Assembly (NCBI GenBank): GCA_034432555.1
Contig: DAOUBW010000008.1
Coordinates: 1-64,000, forward strand
Source: CP2-2F sp034432555
Lineage (GTDB): Bacteria; Chloroflexota; Anaerolineae; Aggregatilineales; UBA2796
Length of the DNA: 64,000 bases
Direction of reading: 5' to 3'
In this document: positions 8,640-17,841 of the stretch, piece after piece
Numbering within the stretch: position 1 is the stretch's first letter
Layout of the letters: each line of letters begins with the position of its first letter
The notes under the pieces: generated by a model
What the model was told of the DNA's origin: nothing
Seen by the model: only the letters and a program-made list of their open reading frames with translations
Database searches by the model: none
Made by a program: the position numbers and the translations under genes

Positions 8640-10554
8640 GGTAACCTTTTTCAGGCATAGCGTGCAAGCGTGCCATCAGCACGGCGTTTAGGTGCGCGGC
8701 GCGTTCGCCGCTGTTGGCGCTGAAATTTGGCAGCGTGCCAATGTGGCTCAAATTTGGGTTGTAGTATGGATCGCCACGCTCGATCCACGTCTTGAAATGC
8801 TGATCAGCGCGCAAGAAGTCCGCATATGGCACACGCCGCTGATGGGTGAGCGATTCGTAGTGGATCAGACGCACATCCGGTGTGTAGACAACGCGATAGC
8901 CATGCGCCACAGCGCGCAGGCAAATTTCCACGTCGCTATAGATGAGCTGATATGCCTCGTCAAAGCCGCCGATCTGCTCAAAAAGCGGCTGTGCGATCAT
9001 CAGGCACGCGCCGGTGACTGCCAAATAGTTCCGATACCAGTCATCGCTGCCAAAGTGCGTCATGATCGCTTCGCGTGAGAGCATAAAGGCGTGCGACGCC
9101 ATGCCTGATAAGCCGACGATGACGCCGCCGTGCTGAATCTCACCGCTTGGGTAGAGCAGTTTCGCGCCCACGATGCCAACTTTTTGGCGCTCGAACCACT
9201 GCGCCATGCGCGCCAACCAATCCGCCGCCAAGATTTCGGTGTCGTTATTTAGAAAAAGCAGCAGATCGGCATCGGTGGCGTGCTGTGCGCCAAAGTTGCA
9301 GGCGCGGCTGAAGTTGAACGGCTCGCTGTAATACACCACGCTAAAGCGCGGCTCAGCCGCATAGCGCGCATACAGATCGGCGGTCGCTTGTTCGCGGCTG
9401 CCGGTATCCACCACAATCACGCGGTAATGCGGATAGTCAGTTAGGCGGAACAGGCTGCCCAAGCAACTGCCCAGCACATCGGCATGATCGCGGGACGGAA
9501 TGAGGATTGCGATACGGCGCGGCTGCGGCTGTTCCCACTGCACATAGGGATAGAACTTACGGATCGGGTGCGCCTCATCAAAAAAGACATGCGGTTCGGA
9601 AATACCTGTCCGCAGCAAGTGATTCCGAACGGCGGCGATCTGTGCGGCGGCGGCGTAGTGCTTCGCAGCGCGTGCTTGCGCCGTCGAGCCTTCCCACGCT
9701 CGCCAATGGTAAAGCACTTTGGGCAGATGATAAATGCGCTGTGTCAGCTCGCTCAGGCGCAGAAAATAATCCCAGTCCTGCGCGCCATCTAACGCGGAAT
9801 CAAACTGTCCAACCCGCTGCGCCACCTCACGGCGGAAAACGCTCAGGTGGCGGATGTAATTGACGCACAACAGAAGCTCAGGCGACCAATCAGGCTTAAA
9901 AAGCGGCTCGAAGCGGCGCCCTTTGCCGTCTACCTTGTCCGAGTCGGAATAGATCAGATCGGCATCAGGCTGGTTTTGCAAAAAGTGCGCCACCTCGAAA
10001 AGTGCCTCTGGCGCCAACAGGTCATCATGATCAAGCAGCAGCAGAAAATCCTCTGTGGCGCGGTTGAGCGCGGCGTTGGTGTTGGCGGAAATACCGCCAT
10101 TTTCGGGAAGGCGAATCAGGACGATGCGCGGCTCTGTGGCGGCCAACTGGGTAATATATGCCGAAAGTGTGGCGTCGGTGCTGGCATCTGCCACATACCA
10201 ACGCCAGTTGGGATAACTTTGTGAAGTGACAAAAGCGGCAGTTTGTTTGAAAATGTAAAGAGGCGCATTGTAAACAGGTGTTAGAATGGCAAAGGTTGGC
10301 TGCGCCTGCCAGCCAAGCGCCGCCTCGCGCTGGGCTGCCAATTGATCGGCGCTCAGGGCAGCTGTTAGGCAGTGTTTTTCATAGGCGAGCCATTCCAGCG
10401 GGCGGTAGTAGCGCCGTTCGCCGCCAAGCCAGCGTCGCAGCCGATCCATGAAGGCGTGAACACCATCCCGCCGCCAGATCGTATAAGCGGTGCGGAACAG
10501 TTGAAAGATGCGCCGCCGTGCGAGGCTGGCGCGTAGTTTTTTCAGGAAGGTCAT
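8614..10554 (-). CDS. Two-domain family 2 glycosyltransferase
   Basis: This 646-aa cytoplasmic protein has two GT2 (GT-A fold) domains. The first, about residues 85-300, has FAILTPVYNAP, the DxD-like LLLDHDDLL and a later DWDYFLR. The second, about 350-590, has IAILIPSRDHADVL, LLFLNNDTE, GGVIVGLSG and GGFDEAYQLIYSDVEICLR. Such tandem enzymes usually build cell-surface polysaccharide or O-antigen-type chains. The N-terminal 60 residues are basic and helical, which suggests membrane association. No sugar-biosynthesis genes are adjacent. The 3' end overlaps rpe by 26 bp. Confidence 0.88.
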   Translation of the reverse strand: MTFLKKLRASLARRRIFQLFRTAYTIWRRDGVHAFMDRLRRWLGGERRYYRPLEWLAYEKHCLTAALSADQLAAQREAALGWQAQPTFAILTPVYNAPLYIFKQTAAFVTSQSYPNWRWYVADASTDATLSAYITQLAATEPRIVLIRLPENGGISANTNAALNRATEDFLLLLDHDDLLAPEALFEVAHFLQNQPDADLIYSDSDKVDGKGRRFEPLFKPDWSPELLLCVNYIRHLSVFRREVAQRVGQFDSALDGAQDWDYFLRLSELTQRIYHLPKVLYHWRAWEGSTAQARAAKHYAAAAQIAAVRNHLLRTGISEPHVFFDEAHPIRKFYPYVQWEQPQPRRIAILIPSRDHADVLGSCLGSLFRLTDYPHYRVIVVDTGSREQATADLYARYAAEPRFSVVYYSEPFNFSRACNFGAQHATDADLLLFLNNDTEILAADWLARMAQWFERQKVGIVGAKLLYPSGEIQHGGVIVGLSGMASHAFMLSREAIMTHFGSDDWYRNYLAVTGACLMIAQPLFEQIGGFDEAYQLIYSDVEICLRAVAHGYRVVYTPDVRLIHYESLTHQRRVPYADFLRADQHFKTWIERGDPYYNPNLSHIGTLPNFSANSGERAAHLNAVLMARLHAMPEKGYLTLPDDLA

Positions 10555-10630
10555 GGGTAAAAAGCAGCCTGTGGCATGTCAACATAGCAGCATTCCAACG
10601 AGCAAAGCAGAGAAAGTATACCGAAAGCGC

Positions 10631-12814
10631 ATGAGTCAGCCCAACCGCACCTTTTTTGATCCCAATCTACGGCAGCGCCTACGCCGCTGGCTGCTTGAGC
10701 CGCTGCGCCCCGTGCCAGACCAACGCGCCCAATTGGCGCGCATTGGCGCTTCAGTGTGGCTGGCGCTGCTATTGTTTATGCTCACCTTCAGCGCGCTCAC
10801 TGTGTTTTTAGGCGCACCGTTGACGGAAATGCCCGCTTCCATGCCGTTGGGCATTCTCAGCCTGCTGGCTGCTTATAGCATCAATCGGTTGGGCTACCCT
10901 CAGGTTGGCGCATTGATCATGATTGCGGTGACCATGTTCAATCTAGGTCTGATCGCCGCGCCCGATGGTGAACTGCGCTACCCTACATTCCTCTACTACC
11001 TTGCTATACCAATTGTGATTGCAGGTATTTTCTTGAATGCCTTTAGCATGTTGGGCGTTATGGTTGGCGCGCTGATCGAGGTCATCCTGATCTACCAGAT
11101 CACAGGGCAGACGCTCCAAGCCTTCATGAACGAGGCGCCGCTTGCCTTTTTTCCCATCATTACTTTTGTTATGTTAGCAGCAGTGCTGCACCGCGAACAG
11201 GTTGCCCAAACGCGCCACAAAGCGCTAGAGACGAGTGAACGGCGCCTGCGTGACCTGATTGAAAATCTGCCGATTATGGTGGACGTGATCGGTGCAGATG
11301 GCACAATCCAACTCTGGAACAAAGAGTGCGAGCGCATTACAGGCTACAACGCCGCCGAAGTGATCGGGGATCCGACCATTTTCGAGCGCCTCTACCCTGA
11401 GAGGGATTACCGTGAGGCGATGCGGCGGCAGTATGCACCCAATCCCAGCTACCGCGGCGTAGTCTATCGCATAACTTGCAAAGATGGCAGCACGCGCCTG
11501 ATCGCGTGGTCGGTTGTGGATTACAATGTGCCAGAACTCAACTGGCGCAGGCTGAGCATTGGTATAGATGTGACGGAACAGTACCAGCGCGAGCGCGAGT
11601 TGGCTGCCATTGCCGCCATCGCCACTGCATTGCGCTCTGTTAACACTTATGCCGAGATGCTGCCGATCATCCTTGATCAAACCTTTGCGCTGCTTGGTGT
11701 GGAAGGCGCCTCTTTGGCGGTGCGCCGCTATACCGAGGCGGGTGAGGTGATTGTGGTGGAGGCATCGCTTGGCGCGTGGCGGCACCAAGTGGGTGCCACG
11801 CTCACGCTGGAGCGCGGCTTGTATGCCCATGTCATCAAAAACCAACAGCCTTATGCCACTGCGGATGTCTGCCGCGATCCGATCATTGCTAACCCACAAC
11901 TGCTCGGCGGCTTGACAGCAGCCGCTGCCGTGCCACTGATCGCTCAGGAGAGTGTGATCGGCGTGATTGGCATTGGCAGAGCAACACCCTTTAGTGAGGA
12001 AGATATGCGCGTGCTGATCGCCATTTGTGATATTGCCGCCAACGCCCTACAGCGCGCTGAAATGCTTGAGCTGCTTGAGCAGCACGTCCATGCGCGCACC
12101 GCCGAACTTGCCACCGCTTACCACAAACTGGAAGCCCTCGATCACCTGAAGGCAAAGCTGATTGCCGATCTTTCGCATGAACTTCGCACGCCGATCTCGA
12201 CACTCGGCATTCAAATGCACATTATCGAGGCTGCGCCGACTCATGCCCAAGTGCCAGACCGCTTGAAGGTCATGAAGTCACAGATCGAACGGCTGAACAA
12301 GCTGATTGAAGGCGCGCTGGATGTGCTTCGTTTTGAGATGCAGCGCGCCGAGTTCAAGCTGACGGCACAGGATATTGGCTTATTGGTGAGCCAAGTGGCG
12401 GCAAAGGCACGCCAGCGCCTCACAGCCGATCAGCAGCTTACGGTGAAGATCGCGCCGCACTTGCCCAAAGTGCAGGGCAATCTCTCGCTTTTGGTGCGTG
12501 CGCTTGAAAACGTGCTGGACAATGCCTTGAAATATACGCCCGAAGGTGAAATCACCCTCTGCACAGCGCAACGCGAGAATCAGTTCGTGATCACCATTCG
12601 GGATACAGGCATCGGCATTCCACCTGAAGATTTGCCTCACGTTTTTGAGCGCTTCTATCGCGGCAAGGCAGTTGGGCAATCCAACATACCCGGCATCGGC
12701 TTGGGCTTGAGCATCACCCAAGCCATCTTAGAACTGCATGGCGGCAGCATTGCCATCCAAAGCACGCCAGCACTGGGCAGTCAGGTGCAGATAAGCCTAC
12801 CGGTCGCTGTTTAA
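10631..12814 (+). CDS. Membrane-bound PAS-GAF sensor histidine kinase
   Basis: The 727-aa protein has about five to six membrane helices in residues 38-190. A PAS domain follows (about 205-325, with LWNKECERITGYNAAEVIG), then a GAF domain (about 335-485). The HisKA dimerisation domain carries the phospho-acceptor His in DLSHELRTP (H516). The ATPase domain has N-box LENVLDNALKYTPEG, DTGIGIPPEDLPHVFERF and GIGLGLSI. No response regulator is adjacent. The ATG at 10631 was preferred over an in-frame start 123 bp upstream that would overlap the divergent glycosyltransferase. Its stop shares a TTAA with the convergent hydrolase. Confidence 0.92.
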   Translation: MSQPNRTFFDPNLRQRLRRWLLEPLRPVPDQRAQLARIGASVWLALLLFMLTFSALTVFLGAPLTEMPASMPLGILSLLAAYSINRLGYPQVGALIMIAVTMFNLGLIAAPDGELRYPTFLYYLAIPIVIAGIFLNAFSMLGVMVGALIEVILIYQITGQTLQAFMNEAPLAFFPIITFVMLAAVLHREQVAQTRHKALETSERRLRDLIENLPIMVDVIGADGTIQLWNKECERITGYNAAEVIGDPTIFERLYPERDYREAMRRQYAPNPSYRGVVYRITCKDGSTRLIAWSVVDYNVPELNWRRLSIGIDVTEQYQRERELAAIAAIATALRSVNTYAEMLPIILDQTFALLGVEGASLAVRRYTEAGEVIVVEASLGAWRHQVGATLTLERGLYAHVIKNQQPYATADVCRDPIIANPQLLGGLTAAAAVPLIAQESVIGVIGIGRATPFSEEDMRVLIAICDIAANALQRAEMLELLEQHVHARTAELATAYHKLEALDHLKAKLIADLSHELRTPISTLGIQMHIIEAAPTHAQVPDRLKVMKSQIERLNKLIEGALDVLRFEMQRAEFKLTAQDIGLLVSQVAAKARQRLTADQQLTVKIAPHLPKVQGNLSLLVRALENVLDNALKYTPEGEITLCTAQRENQFVITIRDTGIGIPPEDLPHVFERFYRGKAVGQSNIPGIGLGLSITQAILELHGGSIAIQSTPALGSQVQISLPVAV

Positions 12815-13593
12815 GCGCGGTCAAGATGTGCGCGCAGCAACGCGACAAAGGCGTCCGGCGTCTCGACGTTGGGCGAATGCGTTGCGCCGTGCAGCACTTC
12901 ATAGCGGGCGTGCGGAATGCCCTGTGCAGAGGCAAGCACCACAGCTTCCGAGATGATGCTATCATGCACGCCACGCGCTACAGTGGTTGGGATGCCATCC
13001 AGTTCGCCAAGCCGCTGATCGACTGCCCACATCTTGATGGCTATTGGTGTGCGGTAGCTGGCGGCGTCTTGCTGGCGCAAGCTGGCAGCTTCCAGCACGT
13101 CCCAGCCCTCATCGGGATGGTTGGCTGCCGTCATGCGGAGCGCCATTTTGAGGACTGCCTTGTTTTCCACCATCATCTTGATGCGGGCAGGATCACCAAC
13201 TTCATCAGGCATATCACCGGCTACCCAGCCGGGCGCCAGCAAGAACAAACTGCGGACTTCGGGCTTGAAATCGAGTGCATACTGAATAGCAACTAGCGCA
13301 CCCAGTGAATGCCCGATCAAATGCAGGCTGCCCAGTTCGAGTGCTTCCACCAGCCCACGCAGATCATGTGCCAGCGTCTCGATTGTCCAATGATCAGCTT
13401 GTCCGATTGTCTCGCCGCGCCCGCGCAGGTCAGGTGCAATCAGGCGGTAGGGTGACTTAGCAAGACGGTCAAGTGTGTAGTGCCACCATACGCTGCTGGA
13501 GACATTCCCATGAATGAACAGCAGCGGTGTACCGTTCGGGTTGCCTTGATCAAGATAGTGCATCTGTAAATCGTTAACAGTTTGAAAAGGCAT
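12811..13593 (-). CDS. Alpha/beta hydrolase
   Basis: This 260-aa protein has the classic fold: LLFIHGNVSSSVWW (oxyanion loop, about residues 24-37), the nucleophile elbow GHSLGA (Ser near 95), and His in HGATHSPN near the C-terminus. The APDLRGRGET stretch is typical of epoxide hydrolase, haloperoxidase and acyl-hydrolase relatives, so the substrate is unresolved. AGGAG lies 9 nt before the ATG. The stop codon overlaps that of the convergent kinase by 4 bp. It is divergent from hisH. Confidence 0.85.
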   Translation of the reverse strand: MPFQTVNDLQMHYLDQGNPNGTPLLFIHGNVSSSVWWHYTLDRLAKSPYRLIAPDLRGRGETIGQADHWTIETLAHDLRGLVEALELGSLHLIGHSLGALVAIQYALDFKPEVRSLFLLAPGWVAGDMPDEVGDPARIKMMVENKAVLKMALRMTAANHPDEGWDVLEAASLRQQDAASYRTPIAIKMWAVDQRLGELDGIPTTVARGVHDSIISEAVVLASAQGIPHARYEVLHGATHSPNVETPDAFVALLRAHLDRA

Positions 13594-13725
13594 TTTTTAA
13601 AGCTCCTGCACTAAGTCTTTTCGAGAAAGTGCGATCCCTTCTCGGCTAACCTGATTCTAGATCAGATTTGTGTGGCATACAATCCTGTGGATGGGCAACT
13701 GTGTGCCAGATAAACTGCCTGTTGG

Positions 13726-13731
13726 TATACT
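13726..13731 (+). promoter_or_regulatory. Candidate -10 element for the his genes
   Basis: TATACT lies 32 bp upstream of the hisH GTG. No good -35 match lies 17 bp upstream, so support is moderate. A hairpin with arms CGAGAA/TTCTCG sits nearer the divergent hydrolase (about 13621-13644). Confidence 0.4.
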
Positions 13732-13763
13732 TGAAGTCTCAACAGGCTAAAAAGGATCACAGG

Positions 13764-14375
13764 GTGAATACGGGAAATATTGCGGTGATCGACTCCGGTG
13801 TGGCGAACTTGCGGAGTGTTGTCAACGCGCTGACGCGGCTGGGCGCGGCACCTTACATTGCCCAAACAGCGGATGATCTGCGTGGTGCCGCTAAGATCAT
13901 CCTGCCGGGCGTAGGCGCTTTTGCGGCAGGCATGGCACGCCTGCGCGAAGGTAACTTCATCGAGCCGCTGCGCAACTACGCGGCGCGTGGCGTGCCGATT
14001 TTGGGCATCTGCTTGGGAATGCAAATGCTCTTTAAGCGCAGCAGCGAGATGGGCAATAACGAAGGGCTTGGCTTGCTGAGTGGCACAGTGGTGCGCTTTC
14101 CTGCACAGGGGCCCAAAGTGCCGCATGTTGGCTGGAATCAGCTTCAACATCAGGGTGAGGCGCGCTTGCTGAAAGCTGTGCCGCCAAATGGCTATGCCTA
14201 CTTCGTCCACAGCTACTACGCACAAACTGAGCCAGAAAACGTCCTTGCCAGCACTGACTATGGCATCAGCTTTCCTGCCGTCGTAGGGCGCGGAAACATC
14301 TATGGCGTGCAATTTCACCCAGAAAAAAGCCACGCCACAGGCTTACGCATCCTAAAGAACTTTTTGGCACTCTAA
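13764..14375 (+). CDS. hisH: Imidazole glycerol phosphate synthase, glutaminase subunit
   Basis: HisH supplies ammonia from glutamine to HisF for histidine biosynthesis. The class I glutaminase triad is visible: Cys in GICLGMQ, and His and Glu in QFHPEKS. The oxyanion strand LPGVGAF is also present. The GTG at 13764 gives a 203-aa protein of normal length and is preceded by AAAGGA; upstream in-frame codons do not resemble the family. It is the first gene of hisH-hisA-hisF-hisI, whose other histidine genes are not in the window. Confidence 0.95.
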   Translation: MNTGNIAVIDSGVANLRSVVNALTRLGAAPYIAQTADDLRGAAKIILPGVGAFAAGMARLREGNFIEPLRNYAARGVPILGICLGMQMLFKRSSEMGNNEGLGLLSGTVVRFPAQGPKVPHVGWNQLQHQGEARLLKAVPPNGYAYFVHSYYAQTEPENVLASTDYGISFPAVVGRGNIYGVQFHPEKSHATGLRILKNFLAL

Positions 14376-14394
14376 TTGGCAGGTAGAGGCGACG

Positions 14395-15126
14395 ATGAGC
14401 ATGATTGTCTATCCGGCGCTTGATTTGCGTGGTGGCAAGGTCGTTCGGCTGCGGCAGGGCGATCCGAATCAGCAGACCATCTATGGCGATGATCCGTTGG
14501 CGGTGGCGCAGCGTTGGATCGAGAGTGGCGCCACTTGGCTGCACGTTGTCAACCTGGATGGCGCACTTTCAGAGGCAAACGACAACGAGGCGATCCTAGA
14601 GGCGTTGGCGCTTGCCGACGTACAGGTGCAGTTTGGCGGCGGCTTGCGTACCCTTGAGGACGCACAGCGCGCCTTTGATAAGGGTGCGGCGCGTGTGGTG
14701 CTTGGCACGCTTGCCATTGAGCATCCGCAGCATGTGGCAGCCATGATCGCACGCTGGGGCGCTGAGGCTATCGCCGTGGCGCTTGACGCACGCGATGGGC
14801 AAGTCGTAACGCATGGCTGGCAGCGTGCAACGGATATTTCCGCCGTCGAGATGGGCAAGCGGCTTGCGGCTGAAGGCGTGCGACACGCCCTTTATACGGA
14901 CGTGAGCCGCGACGGTGAGCTAACAGGCGTGAATATTGAGGCGACGGCGCAGCTTGCCCGTGAAACAGGCTTGCAAGTGATTGCCTCCGGCGGTGTGACT
15001 GCACTCGGTGAGATTATCGCCTTGCGTGATGATGGTGCAGTGGCAGGTGTCATCCTTGGGACGGCGCTCTACGAAGGGTTGATTGATCTGGCTGAGGCAA
15101 TTCGCCTCGCAGAAACGGAGAACTAG
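14395..15126 (+). CDS. hisA: Phosphoribosyl-formimino-AICAR-phosphate isomerase (ProFAR isomerase)
   Basis: This (beta/alpha)8 enzyme opens the ribose of ProFAR by an Amadori rearrangement to give PRFAR, the HisF substrate. PALDLRGGKVVRL carries the N-terminal catalytic Asp, and LYTDVSRDGELTG supplies the second Asp region. Phosphate-binding motifs are FGGGLRT and ASGGV. At 243 aa the length is typical. GAGG lies 6 nt before the ATG, and hisF follows after 7 bp. Confidence 0.95.
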   Translation: MSMIVYPALDLRGGKVVRLRQGDPNQQTIYGDDPLAVAQRWIESGATWLHVVNLDGALSEANDNEAILEALALADVQVQFGGGLRTLEDAQRAFDKGAARVVLGTLAIEHPQHVAAMIARWGAEAIAVALDARDGQVVTHGWQRATDISAVEMGKRLAAEGVRHALYTDVSRDGELTGVNIEATAQLARETGLQVIASGGVTALGEIIALRDDGAVAGVILGTALYEGLIDLAEAIRLAETEN

Positions 15127-15133
15127 GGCAATC

Positions 15134-15922
15134 ATGCTGGCAAAACGCATTATTCCATGCCTTGACGTGAAAGATGGGCGCGTTGTGAAGGGCGTTAATT
15201 TTGTGAATCTTGCCGATGCTGGCGACCCGGTCGCGCAGGCACAAGTCTATGACCGCGAAGGCGCCGATGAACTGGTGCTGCTTGATATTACGGCATCGGT
15301 GGAGCGCCGCAACACGATGCTCGGCATTGTGGAGCGCATCGCCAATGAAATTTACATCCCGTTTTGTGTGGGCGGCGGCATCCGCACGGTAGAGGATATC
15401 CGCGCTACGCTGCGCGCCGGCGCGGATAAAATCTCGCTGAACAGCGCGGCGGTGCGCCAGCCTAACCTAGTGACGGAAGGCGCACTGCACTTTGGCAGCC
15501 AATGTATTGTGGTCGCTATTGATCCGCGTTGGGTGAACGGGCGCTGGGAAGTGCATATTGATGGTGGGCGCGTGCCTACGGGCTTAGACGCCATCCAGTG
15601 GGCGCGCAAGGTGGAAGAACTCGGCGCGGGCGAAATCCTGCTGACCAGCATGGATCGAGATGGCACGCAGAACGGCTACGACATTCCACTGACACGCGCC
15701 ATCGCTGAGGCTGTCAGCATTCCAGTGATCGCCTCAGGTGGCGCGGGCAAGGTTGAGCATTTCGCCGAAGCGCTAACCAACGGCGGTGCTGATGCAGCTT
15801 TGGCAGCCAGCTTATTTCACTACCGCCAAGTGAGCATCGCAGCCGTGAAGCAGCACCTACGCGATCAGGGCATTCCGGTGCGCTTTGGCGAAGAACAATC
15901 GGTTGAGGGTATCTTTGCATGA
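15134..15922 (+). CDS. hisF: Imidazole glycerol phosphate synthase, cyclase subunit
   Basis: HisF converts PRFAR and HisH-derived ammonia to imidazole glycerol phosphate and AICAR. The conserved catalytic Asp residues lie in IPCLDVKDGRVVKG and VVAIDPRW, and phosphate sites in GGGIRT and ASGGAG. The ATG at 15134 gives 262 aa and matches the invariant N-terminus (LAKRIIPCLD). Its stop overlaps the hisI start (ATGA). Confidence 0.96.
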   Translation: MLAKRIIPCLDVKDGRVVKGVNFVNLADAGDPVAQAQVYDREGADELVLLDITASVERRNTMLGIVERIANEIYIPFCVGGGIRTVEDIRATLRAGADKISLNSAAVRQPNLVTEGALHFGSQCIVVAIDPRWVNGRWEVHIDGGRVPTGLDAIQWARKVEELGAGEILLTSMDRDGTQNGYDIPLTRAIAEAVSIPVIASGGAGKVEHFAEALTNGGADAALAASLFHYRQVSIAAVKQHLRDQGIPVRFGEEQSVEGIFA

Positions 15923-16260
15923 GCAACCTTGAGCAAGTGCTGCCGCATTTGCGCTTTGATGAGCGCGGCTTGATCACGGCAGTTGTGCAAGATGCTGAGA
16001 CGCTGCAAGTGCTAATGGTGGCGTGGATGAATGCCGATGCCTTGCGCCTGACGGTGAGCAGTGGTGAGGCGCATTTCTGGAGTAGAAGCCGTAATGGTCT
16101 CTGGCACAAGGGCGCTACCAGTGGGCATACCATGCAGGTGCGCGAGATTCGCGCTGATTGCGATGCGGACACGCTGCTGCTGTTGGTCATTCCGAAGGGC
16201 GCTGCCTGCCACACTGGTGCGGTATCGTGCTTTTTTCGCCGCCTTGAGGAAGTGGACTGA
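15919..16260 (+). CDS. hisI: Phosphoribosyl-AMP cyclohydrolase
   Basis: This 113-aa monofunctional cyclohydrolase has no HisE pyrophosphohydrolase domain. Metal-binding and catalytic motifs are visible: WSRSRNGLWHKGATSG, RADCDADTLL and ACHTGAVSCFF, whose Asp and Cys residues bind Mg and Zn. It opens the adenine ring of PR-AMP two steps before IGP synthesis. It is coupled to hisF by a 4-nt overlap and is the last gene of the cluster. Confidence 0.95.
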   Translation: MSNLEQVLPHLRFDERGLITAVVQDAETLQVLMVAWMNADALRLTVSSGEAHFWSRSRNGLWHKGATSGHTMQVREIRADCDADTLLLLVIPKGAACHTGAVSCFFRRLEEVD

Positions 16261-16336
16261 AAAGAGCGCACTTGGGTTGGAGGCTATTTTGTGGTATTGT
16301 CAAACCCTGAGGCGCAAAGCAGCACCCATTCCGCTT

Positions 16337-16355
16337 ATGTGTGCTGTACACACAT
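16337..16355. repeat. Inverted repeat (7-bp arms) upstream of the GH57 gene
   Basis: ATGTGTG-ctgta-CACACAT is a perfect 7-bp inverted repeat, centred about 60 bp before the TTG start. A possible promoter, TTGGGT-N17-TATTGT, lies upstream near 16273-16301, so the repeat would sit in the leader. It could be an operator or an RNA hairpin. Confidence 0.35.
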
Positions 16356-16407
16356 CCTATGGAAGCACCTTTACTGATTTCGATCTTAAAATATTGCGAG
16401 GTGTCCC

Positions 16408-17841
16408 TTGACGACACGACCCTTCCAATTCTTCTGCGTACATGGGCATTACTATCAGCCACCGCGCGGTAACCCTATCACTGGGCATATTGGCTTTGAG
16501 CCAGAGGCGGGCGATTACCGCAACTGGAATGAGCGCATCACCGCAGAGGCGTACCGTCCCAACGCGGAGATCGGCAACTTTGATCGTATCAGCTTCGATC
16601 TGGGCGAGCCAATGCTGAGTTGGTTACGCCGCCGCTCGCCAGAAACCTACCAACGCATCATCAGTGCTGATCACAAACACCTGGCGGCGAAAAAGGTGGG
16701 CAATGCCATTGGCAGTGTCTTTCACCACGCCATTTTGCCGCTGCTGAAACGCCGCGATAAACGCACGCTGCTCTACTGGGGCAATGCCGCCTTTCAGCAC
16801 CACTTTGGGCGTAAACCGGAGGGCGTTTGGCTGCCAGAGATGGCAGTAGACCTCGAAACGCTCCAAATGGTCGAGGCGGCGGGCTATCGCTACACGATTC
16901 TCTCACAGGGGCAGATCAACGAGCCTGTCGAGAACAGCGGTGCCTTTTGGGTAGACCTTGAAAACGGGCGTAAATTGGCGGTGTTCGTCCGTAATGACGA
17001 ACTCTCTAATGATCTGTCTTTCAACGTGAGTGCCGCTGGCGGTGCTGGGCATTGGGCGCGCAATAAACTCGGCGTGCGGCGCGCCAAAGGCGGCTTAACT
17101 CTAGTGGCAGTCGGCGGCGAGACGTTCGGGCATCATCATCTAGGCGAGGAGCGCTTTCTGCACTGGCTGTTGGCGCACGAGGCACGCGCTGTTGGCTACC
17201 GCGTCGTCACGCTCAACGAGTATTTGAACACTTTCGAGCCAACCGAGACAGTCACCGTGAAGCCGTTCACCGCCTACGGTGCGCGCAGCGTCTCCGATTG
17301 GTCACTTGGCTGGAAAGGCTACTTACTGCGCGCCTTCGATCACCTGAATGCTGCCCTTGACGAACTGTACCTAGATGTGCTGCGCCCGCTGAATGTGAAT
17401 CTGTGGCGGCTGCGCGATCTCTACGTGAATGTGTGGCTCAAACATCAGACAGGCACGCAGTTCCTTGCCGAATTTGCCCCTAAGCTGACCAGTGAACAAG
17501 AAACGCGCATTTTGACCATGCTCAACGCGCAGTTCTATATGGGTAAGAGCTACACCAGCAATAGCCTAGAGCCAGCCCGTTTTGATAGCCCTGAGACGCG
17601 CTTTGGCATTGCTAACGCTGCCCTTGTGGTCGAATTGGTGGAACAGGCAAGCGGCGAACGGCTTGGCAGCACGTTGCGGAACAACCTGCTGTTGGTGCAA
17701 GATGAGATCAGCGGCTTGAACGGCGCGCAAGTCTACGACAGCGTGCTAGAAGAATTCAAGATCGGCGAAACAACGCCTGCCACAAGCATTGAGCCTGTGC
17801 CTGAAACACCCGACGAATCAGCGGCGCAGAACAGCGCCTAG
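16408..17841 (+). CDS. Glycoside hydrolase family 57 (alpha-amylase/branching-enzyme-like) protein
   Basis: GH57 enzymes act on alpha-glucans such as glycogen. The N-terminus FFCVHGHYYQPPRGNP carries the His-Gln-Pro signature. EGVWLPEMAVD (about residues 136-146) and GGETFGHHHLGEERF (about 238-252) are conserved blocks of the DUF3536-type subgroup. At 477 aa it is shorter than the ~800-aa members I know with a full C-terminal DUF3536 region. The start is TTG, with GAGGTG upstream and the family motif beginning 10 residues in. The C-terminal 30 residues are Pro/Thr/Glu-rich. Its stop shares a CTAG with the convergent amidase. Branching enzyme versus amylase cannot be settled. Confidence 0.85.
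   Translation: MTTRPFQFFCVHGHYYQPPRGNPITGHIGFEPEAGDYRNWNERITAEAYRPNAEIGNFDRISFDLGEPMLSWLRRRSPETYQRIISADHKHLAAKKVGNAIGSVFHHAILPLLKRRDKRTLLYWGNAAFQHHFGRKPEGVWLPEMAVDLETLQMVEAAGYRYTILSQGQINEPVENSGAFWVDLENGRKLAVFVRNDELSNDLSFNVSAAGGAGHWARNKLGVRRAKGGLTLVAVGGETFGHHHLGEERFLHWLLAHEARAVGYRVVTLNEYLNTFEPTETVTVKPFTAYGARSVSDWSLGWKGYLLRAFDHLNAALDELYLDVLRPLNVNLWRLRDLYVNVWLKHQTGTQFLAEFAPKLTSEQETRILTMLNAQFYMGKSYTSNSLEPARFDSPETRFGIANAALVVELVEQASGERLGSTLRNNLLLVQDEISGLNGAQVYDSVLEEFKIGETTPATSIEPVPETPDESAAQNSA

Noticed and set aside
10508..10630. Upstream in-frame extension of the PAS-GAF kinase
   Set aside because: It overlaps the divergent glycosyltransferase start and encodes an Arg/Lys-rich stretch without family similarity; ATG 10631 is preferred.
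13662..14333. 223-codon minus-strand open frame over hisH
   Set aside because: HisH motifs and triad on the plus strand are unambiguous; the antisense frame has no recognisable domain.
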